Source: JAWPMV01 sp038527215 (lineage in GTDB: Bacteria; Bacteroidota; Bacteroidia; J057). From it: a stretch of DNA of 45,598 nucleotides. The stretch spans positions 1 to 45,598 of the forward strand of contig JBCBGC010000059.1 of the NCBI GenBank assembly GCA_038527215.1, in the 5' to 3' direction. Every line of letters starts with the position of its first letter. The stretch's first letter is position 1. Shown one piece after another: positions 1 through 6,742 of the stretch. A model generated the notes under the pieces. It searched no databases and was not told the origin of the DNA. It saw nothing but the letters and a program-made list of their open reading frames with translations. The translations under genes were made by a program, and so were the position numbers.

Positions 1-1
1 A

Positions 2-454
2 GAAGCATCCAACACCATTTTTACCCAAGAACAGATTCAACAACTGTTGCCTCACCGCTATCCTTTTTTGTTGATAGACCGGGTAACAGAAGTAACCGAT
101 ACGAAAGTAACCGGCTATAAAAATGTAACCATCAATGAGCCCTTTTTTCAAGGTCATTTTCCGGGAAACCCCATTATGCCTGGCGTACTCCAACTGGAGG
201 CCATGGGACAAATGGGGGGCATCCTGCTGATGAGCACTTTGGAAAAACCTGAGGATTATTGGGTTTATTTTGTAGCCATTGACAACGCACGATTTAAAAA
301 ACCGGTTATACCGGGGGACACTCTTACGTTGGAACTCGAAATGGAAGCACTCCGTCGCGGCATTTGTAAAATGACAGGCAAAGCTTTTGTGGATGGGAAC
401 CTTGTATGCTCAGCGAACCTAGTGGCAAGTTTAGTTCCAAAAAACAAATTATGA
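2..454 (+). CDS. fabZ: 3-hydroxyacyl-ACP dehydratase FabZ domain, C-terminal part of a probable LpxC-FabZ fusion (5' truncated)
   Basis: The reading frame is open from base 2 to the stop at 452-454, with about 15 codons before the first typical FabZ motif (PHRYPFLLIDRV), so the gene begins outside the window. FabZ dehydrates 3-hydroxyacyl-ACP in fatty acid synthesis. The hot-dog core is complete: the helix motif GHFPGNPIMPGVLQLEAMGQ holds the catalytic His and Glu. In Bacteroidota, FabZ is normally fused behind LpxC (UDP-3-O-acyl-GlcNAc deacetylase), and the leading residues plus the following lpxA fit that arrangement. The fusion itself is inferred because LpxC is not in view. The stop overlaps the lpxA start (ATGA), indicating translational coupling. 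A TTG at 47 could be read as a start, but it is the ordinary Leu codon before PHRYP and is rejected. Confidence 0.93.
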   Translation, partial: EASNTIFTQEQIQQLLPHRYPFLLIDRVTEVTDTKVTGYKNVTINEPFFQGHFPGNPIMPGVLQLEAMGQMGGILLMSTLEKPEDYWVYFVAIDNARFKKPVIPGDTLTLELEMEALRRGICKMTGKAFVDGNLVCSANLVASLVPKNKL

Positions 455-1497
455 ATCCGGAAAACACCTCTTTTCATCCCCTATCCCATATCAACCCCAG
501 GGCCAAGGTTCACCCTGAAGCCAAGATCGGACCTTTTGTGGTCATCGAGGCAGACGTCGTCATAGGGAGAGGGACAGAAATCGGTGCCAATTCGACCATC
601 GGCAGCGGGGCTCGGATAGGAGAAGATTGTAAAATTTTCCCTGGTGTCCACATATCTACGGATATCCGAAACCTGGAATTCTGGCACAAAAACCCCATTG
701 TAGGGGAACCATTTGTTAGCCTTGGAGATCGGGTAACCATTGGTTCTGGTTCAGAAATCATGGGCGGGGTACAAATCGGGAATGATTCCTGGATTGGCTC
801 CAATGTAACCATGTATGACGGGGCACGTATCGGTCGGTCCTGTCGCATTTTTCCAGGGGCGGTGATTTCAGCTATTCCTCAGGACTTAAAGTTTAAGGGA
901 GAAAAAACCACGGTTGAAGTAGGAGATTTTACCACCATTCGGGAATGCGTTACGCTGAATCGTGGTACCGAAGCCTTGGGCAAAACCGTGATCGGCTCTC
1001 AGGTCTTGATCATGGCTTACGCTCACGTAGCCCACGATTGTATCGTAGGGAACCAGGTAGTGCTCGCTAATGCCGTTACCATGGCTGGACATGTTGAGGT
1101 AGGAGACTTTACCATTATCGGCGGGGTTAGCGCCATCCACCAGTTTGTGAAAATTGGACGGCATGTCATGATTTCCGGTGGTTCCCTGATCCGGAAAGAT
1201 ATTCCTCCTTTTGTCAAAGCCGGCCGAAATCCGCTTACCTATGAAGGGGTGAACTCGATTGGCCTAAGAAGAAGAGGCTTTTCCAACGATACCATTCACC
1301 ATATACAGGAATTTTATCGCCTGCTTTACCTCTCCGGGATGAATACCTCCCAGGCAGTGGCTTATATTGAAGCTCACTTGCCAGCTACGGAAGAGCGGGA
1401 TGAGGCCATTACCTTTGTCCGCAACGCCTCTCGCGGCATCATTCGTTCCAACAATAATCTGCCTAAAAGCAATCCGCCAACCGATCCTCCCCAGTAA
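451..1497 (+). CDS. lpxA: UDP-N-acetylglucosamine acyltransferase LpxA, extended form
   Basis: First enzyme of lipid A synthesis in the cytosol: it transfers 3-hydroxyacyl from ACP to UDP-GlcNAc. The 348-residue product is a left-handed beta-helix made of hexapeptide repeats. The active-site strand AHVAHDC (residues 191-197) contains the His matching E. coli His125, here about His195. The tail GVNSIGLRRRGF and the C-terminal helical domain are typical. E. coli LpxA has about 262 residues, so the catalytic His sits some 70 residues later here. The extra length is N-terminal: additional helix coils plus a non-repetitive insert around residues 70-93 containing RNLEFWHKNP. The ATG at 451 overlaps the fabZ stop. 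An in-frame start at 406 would lie inside fabZ and is rejected. Confidence 0.93.
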   Translation: MNPENTSFHPLSHINPRAKVHPEAKIGPFVVIEADVVIGRGTEIGANSTIGSGARIGEDCKIFPGVHISTDIRNLEFWHKNPIVGEPFVSLGDRVTIGSGSEIMGGVQIGNDSWIGSNVTMYDGARIGRSCRIFPGAVISAIPQDLKFKGEKTTVEVGDFTTIRECVTLNRGTEALGKTVIGSQVLIMAYAHVAHDCIVGNQVVLANAVTMAGHVEVGDFTIIGGVSAIHQFVKIGRHVMISGGSLIRKDIPPFVKAGRNPLTYEGVNSIGLRRRGFSNDTIHHIQEFYRLLYLSGMNTSQAVAYIEAHLPATEERDEAITFVRNASRGIIRSNNNLPKSNPPTDPPQ

Positions 1498-1562
1498 AAC
1501 ATCTGGGTGGATGCTTGCCCCATGTAGGGATTCCCCCTACCTTTAGGCCCTATTTCGATGAC

Positions 1563-2192
1563 ATGCGGGCAACCTCTTTCAATCTTATTGCTGAGGGACT
1601 AGGGAAGAAATTCTATCAAACCTGGTTGTTCAAGGAACTGAACCTCGACTTTTCTGAGCACCGTCAATTAGCCCTGGTAGGAGGCAATGGTAGTGGAAAG
1701 TCAACCCTGCTTCGGTTACTGGCTGGCCAAATGAGTCCTTCCAGAGGTAAAGTGAGTTTCCTGCGGGATGGTCAAAGCATTCCCATTAATCAACTTCCAC
1801 CATTCCTGGCCTGGTCTGCCCCTTATCTGGACCTCTATCCTGAGTTCACCTTATCCGAACACCTGAAGCTGCACTTTCGCTTTAAAAACTGTCTTCTCCC
1901 CCAGCCCGAAGATCTCATTTCCACTTTAGAACTCGAAGCTCATGCCCATAAGCCTTTAAGGGTTTATTCCTCCGGCATGATGCAACGGGTCAAAGTAGGA
2001 ATGGCTATCCTGTCGGATACGCCTTATCTCTTCCTGGATGAGCCCACCACCAATATGGACGCCCATTTCGCCCAGTTGATCTTTGATTTACTCGACGCAC
2101 ATTTGGGGGACCGGGTCTTTGTATTGGCCTCCAACCTGACCCGCGAATATGAGCGCGTCCCCCGACAGCTACGCCTGGGAAAGAAGGAATAG
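1563..2192 (+). CDS. ABC transporter ATP-binding protein, stand-alone
   Basis: About 209-residue ATPase of the ABC superfamily. Visible motifs are Walker A GGNGSGKST, the variant signature YSSGMMQRVKV, and Walker B YLFLDEP followed by TTNMD as D-loop region. The switch (H-loop) position reads FVLASNLTRE, so Asn appears where a His is usual. The size and short C-terminus resemble small CcmA-like or unclassified ATPases. No permease or substrate-binding gene lies next to it, so the substrate is unknown. The first ATG in frame is at 1563; an upstream TTG at 1515 would add 16 unmatched residues. It lies 65 bp after lpxA on the same strand and may be cotranscribed with the lipid A genes. LptB is unlikely because its characteristic long helical region and partners are missing. 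Confidence 0.85.
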   Translation: MRATSFNLIAEGLGKKFYQTWLFKELNLDFSEHRQLALVGGNGSGKSTLLRLLAGQMSPSRGKVSFLRDGQSIPINQLPPFLAWSAPYLDLYPEFTLSEHLKLHFRFKNCLLPQPEDLISTLELEAHAHKPLRVYSSGMMQRVKVGMAILSDTPYLFLDEPTTNMDAHFAQLIFDLLDAHLGDRVFVLASNLTREYERVPRQLRLGKKE

Positions 2193-2246
2193 CTTCTGCT
2201 GCTTCATTTACCCCCTCTCCTGCCTCGAATATTGGGTATTTTGCCC

Positions 2247-2254
2247 TATATTTG
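2247..2254 (+). promoter_or_regulatory. Candidate Bacteroidota -7 promoter element for the dipeptidase gene
   Basis: TATATTTG matches the Bacteroidota -7 consensus TAnnTTTG exactly and lies 24 bp before the ATG at 2279. No good TTG/TTTG -33 element is visible at 17-23 bp spacing, so confidence is moderate. Confidence 0.4.
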
Positions 2255-2278
2255 AAGCTAAACTATCATTGACAAAAC

Positions 2279-3652
2279 ATGAGCAGTAGCATTAAACCCT
2301 ACATTGATCAACACCAGGATCGGTTCCTGGAAGAGCTATTTGATTTTCTGAAAATTCCCAGCATCAGCGCCGACTCTGCCTATAAAGGAGACGTAAATCG
2401 AGCGGCTGATTGGTTGGTAGATCAATTCGGAAAACTCAATATGGATCGGGTAGAAAAATTCTCGACCCCTGGGCATCCCATTGTATATGCCGAAAAAATG
2501 GTCAATGCTGCTGCCCCTACCATATTGGTCTATGGGCATTACGATGTGCAGCCACCAGACCCTTTGGATCTGTGGAACAGCCCGCCTTTTGAGCCGGTAT
2601 TAAAAGACGGAAAAATCTATGCCCGTGGGTCCTGTGATGACAAAGGGCAGGTTTACATGCACCTCAAGGCCATGGAGATTCTCCAACAAGAAGGTCCCCT
2701 CCCTTGTAATGTGAAGTTCCTGATAGAAGGAGAAGAAGAGGTAGGCTCCGATCACCTGGAGGACTTTGTGCGGGCTCACAAAGACTTATTGGCTGGAGAT
2801 ATCATTCTCATTTCCGATACTTCTATGATTGCCAATGATGTGCCTTCCATTACGGTAGGACTCCGGGGCATGTCTTATGTGGAAGTAGAAGTGGTCGGTC
2901 CGAATCGGGACTTGCATTCAGGCGTTTATGGGGGAGCTGTAGAAAACCCCCTGAATGTGCTGTGTGAGATGATCGCATCTCTCAAAGACGAAAATGGGCA
3001 AATTACCATCCCAGGCTTTTATGACAATGTGGTAGAATTGACTCAGTCAGAAAGAGATGATCTAGGACGTCGCCCCTTTGACTTACAGGCCTATCAGGCT
3101 GATCTTGACATCGGCGGTACCGGAGGGGAAAAGAACTTCAGCGTACTAGAAAGAGCCTCCATCCGCCCTACCCTGGATGTAAATGGGATTTGGGGAGGCT
3201 ACATTGGCGAAGGTGCCAAAACCGTCCTGCCATCCAAGGCTGCAGCAAAAATATCCATGCGTCTGGTGCCTAATCAGTCTTCTGACGAAATCACGCGCTT
3301 ATTTTCGGAGCACTTTGCCAAAATTGCCCCCCCTACCGTAAAGGTTGAGGTGAGACCCCATCACGGAGGGGAAGCGGCAGTGGTTTCTACCGAAACGCCA
3401 GGCTATCAGGCCGCAGCCAAAGCCATGGCTGCTACTTTTGGCAAAGATCCCATTCCTACCCGTGAAGGGGGGTCTATTCCGATTGTGGCGCTCTTTCAGG
3501 ATGTGTTGGGGCTTGACACGGTATTGATGGGCTTTGGCCTGGATTCAGATGCTATCCACAGCCCCAATGAGCATTACGGCGTATTTAATTATCTTAAAGG
3601 AATAGAAACCATTCCTTACTTCCACCGATACTTCGCTGAACTCAAGGGCTAA
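2279..3652 (+). CDS. M20 family dipeptidase (carnosinase/CNDP-like)
   Basis: Di-zinc peptidase of 457 residues, probably hydrolysing dipeptides in the cytosol; no signal peptide is present. Metal-site motifs appear in the expected order: YGHYDVQP (His87, Asp89), RGSCDDKGQ (bridging Asp near 120), EGEEEVGS (general base and ligand Glu near 153-154), SDTSM, and the C-terminal ligand in DAIHSPNEH. The insertion between the catalytic halves (roughly 205-360) corresponds to the dimerisation domain with the GLRGMSYVEVEV start typical of M20. The length matches the family. An exact -7 promoter element sits 24 bp upstream, so it probably has its own transcript and reads through to the YdcF-like gene 15 bp downstream. 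Confidence 0.92.
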   Translation: MSSSIKPYIDQHQDRFLEELFDFLKIPSISADSAYKGDVNRAADWLVDQFGKLNMDRVEKFSTPGHPIVYAEKMVNAAAPTILVYGHYDVQPPDPLDLWNSPPFEPVLKDGKIYARGSCDDKGQVYMHLKAMEILQQEGPLPCNVKFLIEGEEEVGSDHLEDFVRAHKDLLAGDIILISDTSMIANDVPSITVGLRGMSYVEVEVVGPNRDLHSGVYGGAVENPLNVLCEMIASLKDENGQITIPGFYDNVVELTQSERDDLGRRPFDLQAYQADLDIGGTGGEKNFSVLERASIRPTLDVNGIWGGYIGEGAKTVLPSKAAAKISMRLVPNQSSDEITRLFSEHFAKIAPPTVKVEVRPHHGGEAAVVSTETPGYQAAAKAMAATFGKDPIPTREGGSIPIVALFQDVLGLDTVLMGFGLDSDAIHSPNEHYGVFNYLKGIETIPYFHRYFAELKG

Positions 3653-3667
3653 TCATATTCATTGCTT

Positions 3668-4288
3668 ATGAAAAAGTTCTTCCGGAAACTTCTGAAATGG
3701 GTCCTGGCCTTGTTGGTGATCTTTGGAGGCCTTTACCTGGCCAGAAAACCTATTCTGAGAGGCATAGGAAATTTTCTGATCCATGAAGACACCCTGCAGC
3801 CGGTTGATGCGACCTTTGTCCTATCAGGCGGGGTGATCGAACGGACAGAGGAAGCAGCCCGTATGTTTCCGGAGCATACGCCTGTGATCTATGCCACCGG
3901 CGCGAACCGCAGCGGCGCTTTGCAGGCGATGGGGATTAATTTGACGGATGCGGAGGTGGGAAGAAAAGTTCTCTGGGACCTGGGGGTCGATAGCGCAGCG
4001 GTAAAAGTGATTCAACGCGGCACCAGTACCTATGAAGAATCCGAAGAAATCCTGGGTTTTGCCAGTGCAGAAGGGCTTAAACGCATCATGATCATCAGCT
4101 CGAAGTTCCATACCCGGCGGGTATCCAGCGTGTTCAGGCGAAAGTTCCGATCCCTGGGCATCGAGGTAATCGTGCGGGGAGCGCCGCCTGCCACCTATGA
4201 TACCCAGCAGTGGTGGCAACATGAAGAGAGTTTGATCTTCGTATTTAATGAATATGCCAAGCTGCTTTATTACGCCTGGAAATATTAA
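3668..4288 (+). CDS. YdcF/SanA-like membrane protein (DUF218)
   Basis: About 206 residues. An N-terminal transmembrane segment (roughly 10-27) is followed by a DUF218 domain: DATFVLSGGVIERTEEAARM, then a mid-domain TSTYEESEEIL and the strand IMIISSKFHTRRV. Those three motifs mark the family, whose E. coli members SanA and YdcF affect the envelope barrier; the biochemical role is not established. Topology places the domain on the periplasmic side if the basic N-terminus (KKFFRKLLK) stays inside. The ATG at 3668 follows the dipeptidase stop by 15 bp, so the two are likely cotranscribed and end at the hairpin at 4298. A TTG at 3662 would add only two residues. Confidence 0.85.
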   Translation: MKKFFRKLLKWVLALLVIFGGLYLARKPILRGIGNFLIHEDTLQPVDATFVLSGGVIERTEEAARMFPEHTPVIYATGANRSGALQAMGINLTDAEVGRKVLWDLGVDSAAVKVIQRGTSTYEESEEILGFASAEGLKRIMIISSKFHTRRVSSVFRRKFRSLGIEVIVRGAPPATYDTQQWWQHEESLIFVFNEYAKLLYYAWKY

Positions 4289-4297
4289 AAAAAAGAG

Positions 4298-4329
4298 ACG
4301 CCCTTGATTGGATAATCAAGGGCGTTTTT
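4298..4329. terminator. Bidirectional intrinsic terminator
   Basis: A perfect 12-bp stem (ACGCCCTTGATT at 4298-4309, complement at 4314-4325) closes a GGAT loop. It has a T-run after it and an A-run before it. It separates the plus-strand YdcF-like gene from the converging acyl carrier protein gene and can serve both. Confidence 0.9.
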
Positions 4330-4358
4330 ATCTACTACCTATCCGTTATTTTTGTGCG

Positions 4359-4709
4359 CTAGTCATCCAGCAATTTCGCAGAAAGAAGTTCCACTATTTC
4401 ACCCGCTCTGACCATAGACTGCCATTCTTTGTCGGCAAGGTGAAGTTTATGGTCTTTTTCGATGATCATCACCATTTCGATCATATCCAGTGAATCAAAC
4501 CCATAATCTTCTTTCAGACGAGCTACAGGGTTGAACTCCCCAGGGTTGAGGTTAGCCATTTCTCCAATCACTTCTTCTACATACAGCGCTAACTCTTCTT
4601 TGGAATACCGCGACTCCCCAAACAAGCTAATGGCTGGCAGGGTGGCTTCAATTGAGGGAGTTTTCTTAGCTTTGGGAGCCTGGGGGGCTACGTTCACTTG
4701 ATTTTGCAT
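4359..4709 (-). CDS. Acyl carrier protein-like protein with N-terminal extension
   Basis: A 116-residue protein whose C-terminal 80 residues fit an acyl carrier protein. The motif GFDSLDMIEMVM contains Ser73, the site for 4'-phosphopantetheine, followed by acidic helix II. Standard AcpP is about 78 residues with the Ser near position 36; here a Pro/Ala/Lys-rich extension of about 37 residues precedes the fold. No fabF follows, unlike the housekeeping acpP locus, so this is probably a specialised carrier. It is transcribed divergently from the YjbQ gene with only 17 bp between the two start codons, so their promoters must overlap or lie inside coding sequence. Function beyond carrying a thioester is unknown. 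Confidence 0.85.
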   Translation of the reverse strand: MQNQVNVAPQAPKAKKTPSIEATLPAISLFGESRYSKEELALYVEEVIGEMANLNPGEFNPVARLKEDYGFDSLDMIEMVMIIEKDHKLHLADKEWQSMVRAGEIVELLSAKLLDD

Positions 4710-4726
4710 GACAATCGTATTTTTTG

Positions 4727-5137
4727 ATGATTCAACAATTTCGTATTCAACTTCCTCCGTTTTCCAGAGGCTTTCATTTGATCACGGATCTGATTTATGA
4801 GGGCCTACCGTCTTTACCAGAAATGGGACTGGCCCACATCTTTATTCAGCATACCTCAGCCGGGCTTTCTCTCAATGAGAATGCCGATCCATCGGTTCGT
4901 TATGATTTTGAGCAGATTTTTAACCGCCTGGTACCGGAAAATCAACCCTACTACACCCATACCATGGAAGGGACCGATGACATGCCTGCGCATGTCAAAT
5001 CGTCGCTGGTGGGTGCTTCCGTATCTGTGCCTATCTCAGCCGCGAGGTTTGCTTTGGGTACCTGGCAAGGTATATATTTGTGCGAGTTCAGAAACTATGG
5101 TGGAGCCAGAAAGCTCCTCGTTTCTGTACAGTCATAA
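4727..5137 (+). CDS. YjbQ family protein (UPF0047)
   Basis: About 136 residues. Family motifs are clear: QHTSAGLSLNENADPSV near the middle, HTMEGTDDMPAHVKSSL after it, and a C-terminal GTWQGIYLCEFRN. The conserved His and Glu/Asp residues form the presumed metal or phosphate site. E. coli YjbQ has weak thiamine phosphate synthase activity, but its real role is unsettled, so no gene symbol is transferred. The ATG at 4727 is preferred over the TTG one codon upstream. It diverges from the acyl carrier protein gene, and nothing nearby suggests thiamine metabolism. Confidence 0.88.
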   Translation: MIQQFRIQLPPFSRGFHLITDLIYEGLPSLPEMGLAHIFIQHTSAGLSLNENADPSVRYDFEQIFNRLVPENQPYYTHTMEGTDDMPAHVKSSLVGASVSVPISAARFALGTWQGIYLCEFRNYGGARKLLVSVQS

Positions 5138-5274
5138 AACCAAAAATCGCGCCACCATATAATTTAATCCGTAAAATATCCTGAAGAGTGTATTTAAGGA
5201 TTTTAATGGGCGTTTCCCCTGACTGAACGGGCTATCTTCATGTATGATTTGTCTTCCATAATTTCTTATTTCCG

Positions 5275-6039
5275 GTGAATCTCAACTATAAATCCTTTGG
5301 GCAGGGACCTGCTCTGATTATTTGTCATGGGCTTTTTGGCTCGCTCGACAACTGGGTAAGCCATGCGCGCTACTTCAGCCAGCATTTCAGTGTATTTGCC
5401 GTAGACCTACGCAATCATGGTCGCTCCCCTCATCACCCGGACTGGAATTACCAGATTATGGCGGAGGATTTATTAACCTTCATGGACCAACAAGGCATCA
5501 TGGAAGCCCATCTACTTGGACATTCGATGGGCGGGAAAGTGGTTATGCAAGCAGCCTGCTATGATCCTGACCGGGTAGACCATCTTTTGGTAGCTGATAT
5601 GGCTCCCAAGCCTTATGAACCGCATCATACCCTTATCCTGGAAGCGCTGAATGAACTTCCTCTCAGTGAGATCAAGGAAAGACAAGAGGCAAATGAAATC
5701 CTGACCCAGAAAATCCCCGAAGCAGGTGTACGGCAGTTTTTATTAAAAAGCCTGGGTAGAGATGAGGAGAAAAAGTTTCGGTGGAAATTCAACCTGGATG
5801 TCATCAGCCAGAACTACGAACAGATCCTGGCCAATATTGACCTGGAAGATGGCTTTGAAGGCCCTACCCTCTTCTTATCCGGAGGACAGTCTTCCTATGT
5901 AAGAAAAACTGATGAAGCGTCCATACTTTCCAGCTTCCCGCAAGCCACCTTTTCTCAGATTGAGGCAGCTGGACATTGGCTTCATGCCGATTCTCCCGAT
6001 GAATTTCGCAAACGGGTGGAAGCCTTCCTCCCTAGCTGA
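5275..6039 (+). CDS. Alpha/beta hydrolase (YbfF-type esterase family)
   Basis: A 254-residue soluble hydrolase. The oxyanion HG motif is in ICHGLFGS, the nucleophile elbow is GHSMGG (Ser about 84), and the catalytic His is in EAAGHWLHADSPDEF near the C-terminus. DLRNHGRSPHHP is characteristic of the YbfF-like esterase branch, which cleaves short acyl or thioesters. No signal peptide is seen, so it acts in the cytosol. No ATG in frame lies before the fold, so the GTG at 5275 is taken as start; this is the least certain point. The natural substrate is unknown. A lipoprotein gene follows after about 65 bp on the same strand. Confidence 0.88.
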   Translation: MNLNYKSFGQGPALIICHGLFGSLDNWVSHARYFSQHFSVFAVDLRNHGRSPHHPDWNYQIMAEDLLTFMDQQGIMEAHLLGHSMGGKVVMQAACYDPDRVDHLLVADMAPKPYEPHHTLILEALNELPLSEIKERQEANEILTQKIPEAGVRQFLLKSLGRDEEKKFRWKFNLDVISQNYEQILANIDLEDGFEGPTLFLSGGQSSYVRKTDEASILSSFPQATFSQIEAAGHWLHADSPDEFRKRVEAFLPS

Positions 6040-6103
6040 TACTATGATAAGTTTGGAAAAGGTGTTAGTTTTCCAGCCCCACAACAATCATAACCGAACC
6101 AAC

Positions 6104-6574
6104 ATGTCCATTTCACTTAAATCGTTGCCTTTCTCTTTGCTGATTTGGCTGGTCTTAAGCAGCTGTATCATCGGTTGTCAGGATGCAGGAACAGAAGGCG
6201 ACGGGGACACCGATCCTACAGAACTCGCCGATTCTACTGCCGAAATGCAAACCCGTGACATTCAAGCGGCTACCCCGGTAGACCAGGGGTTGTTAGGGAT
6301 CTGGAAATTGAAAGAAAATCGCATTGGGGTGAATGTCCTTTCCATGGCTGATGAAGAAAGAACCCTCGAATTTACCCCTGATGGCATGATGCGCATTGGC
6401 TCTCAAGGCCTTGATCCCATTGAAGGGAGCTTTGAACAACATGGGGATTCTATTGTATCGGAGTTGCTTACCCTGGGATGGGAAATTTCTTCCTTCTCCG
6501 AAGGCGAACTCATCTTCAAGGAAATCATCGATGGGGAGGAAATTTTCTACGTGTACGAAAAAGTAAATAACTAA
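6104..6574 (+). CDS. Lipoprotein with a lipocalin-like C-terminal domain
   Basis: A 156-residue protein with a lipoprotein signal peptide. The hydrophobic stretch LLIWLVLSSCIIGC offers two candidate lipobox cysteines (residues 21 and 25 approximately). A low-complexity acidic linker (EGDGDTDPTE) follows. The rest starts with GLLGIWKLKENR and continues through LEFTPDGMMRIG and IFYVYEKVNN. This is the pattern of the small lipocalin-like or copper-resistance NlpE-like lipoproteins common in Bacteroidota (GxW opening, then a beta-rich domain). Function is unknown. The ATG at 6104 was chosen because it begins the signal peptide; the longer frame upstream overlaps the hydrolase gene. Confidence 0.75.
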   Translation: MSISLKSLPFSLLIWLVLSSCIIGCQDAGTEGDGDTDPTELADSTAEMQTRDIQAATPVDQGLLGIWKLKENRIGVNVLSMADEERTLEFTPDGMMRIGSQGLDPIEGSFEQHGDSIVSELLTLGWEISSFSEGELIFKEIIDGEEIFYVYEKVNN

Positions 6575-6666
6575 ACAAAGTTTTTGCTTCCACAAGGCTC
6601 AATTCTTACTTCTGCTTCTTTTCGGGATTGAACAAACAATTATGTCCATTCAGGCACGATTTTGTA

Positions 6667-6697
6667 TTGTTCACCCACCCAAACGAGAGTAATTTTC
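6667..6697 (+). promoter_or_regulatory. Possible promoter of the first ompA-like gene
   Basis: TTG at 6667-6669 and TAATTTTC at 6690-6697 are spaced by 20 bp. They match the Bacteroidota pattern TTG-N17-23-TAnnTTTG with one mismatch. A second similar -7 (TAATTTTA) occurs 16 bp downstream. Confidence 0.3.
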
Positions 6698-6742
6698 GAA
6701 AAACTGTAATTTTACTCCTTGTTACAAAAGTTTTCAACCTGA

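Noticed and set aside
406..450. Upstream in-frame start for lpxA
   Set aside because: It would overlap fabZ by 49 bases and the 15 added residues (MLSEPSGKFSSKKQI) have no LpxA character; the ATG at 451 is coupled to the fabZ stop.
265..1217. Several minus-strand open frames across fabZ and lpxA
   Set aside because: They mirror the codon pattern of strong plus-strand genes, lack recognisable motifs and have no start context.
1515..2192. Assigning the ABC ATPase as LptB because it follows lipid A genes
   Set aside because: The sequence lacks LptB-specific phrases and has unusual signature and H-loop residues; neighbourhood alone is not enough.
3824..4222. 132-codon minus-strand frame inside the YdcF-like gene
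   Set aside because: It lies wholly within a gene with clear family motifs; its translation is Pro/Arg/His-rich and without family character.
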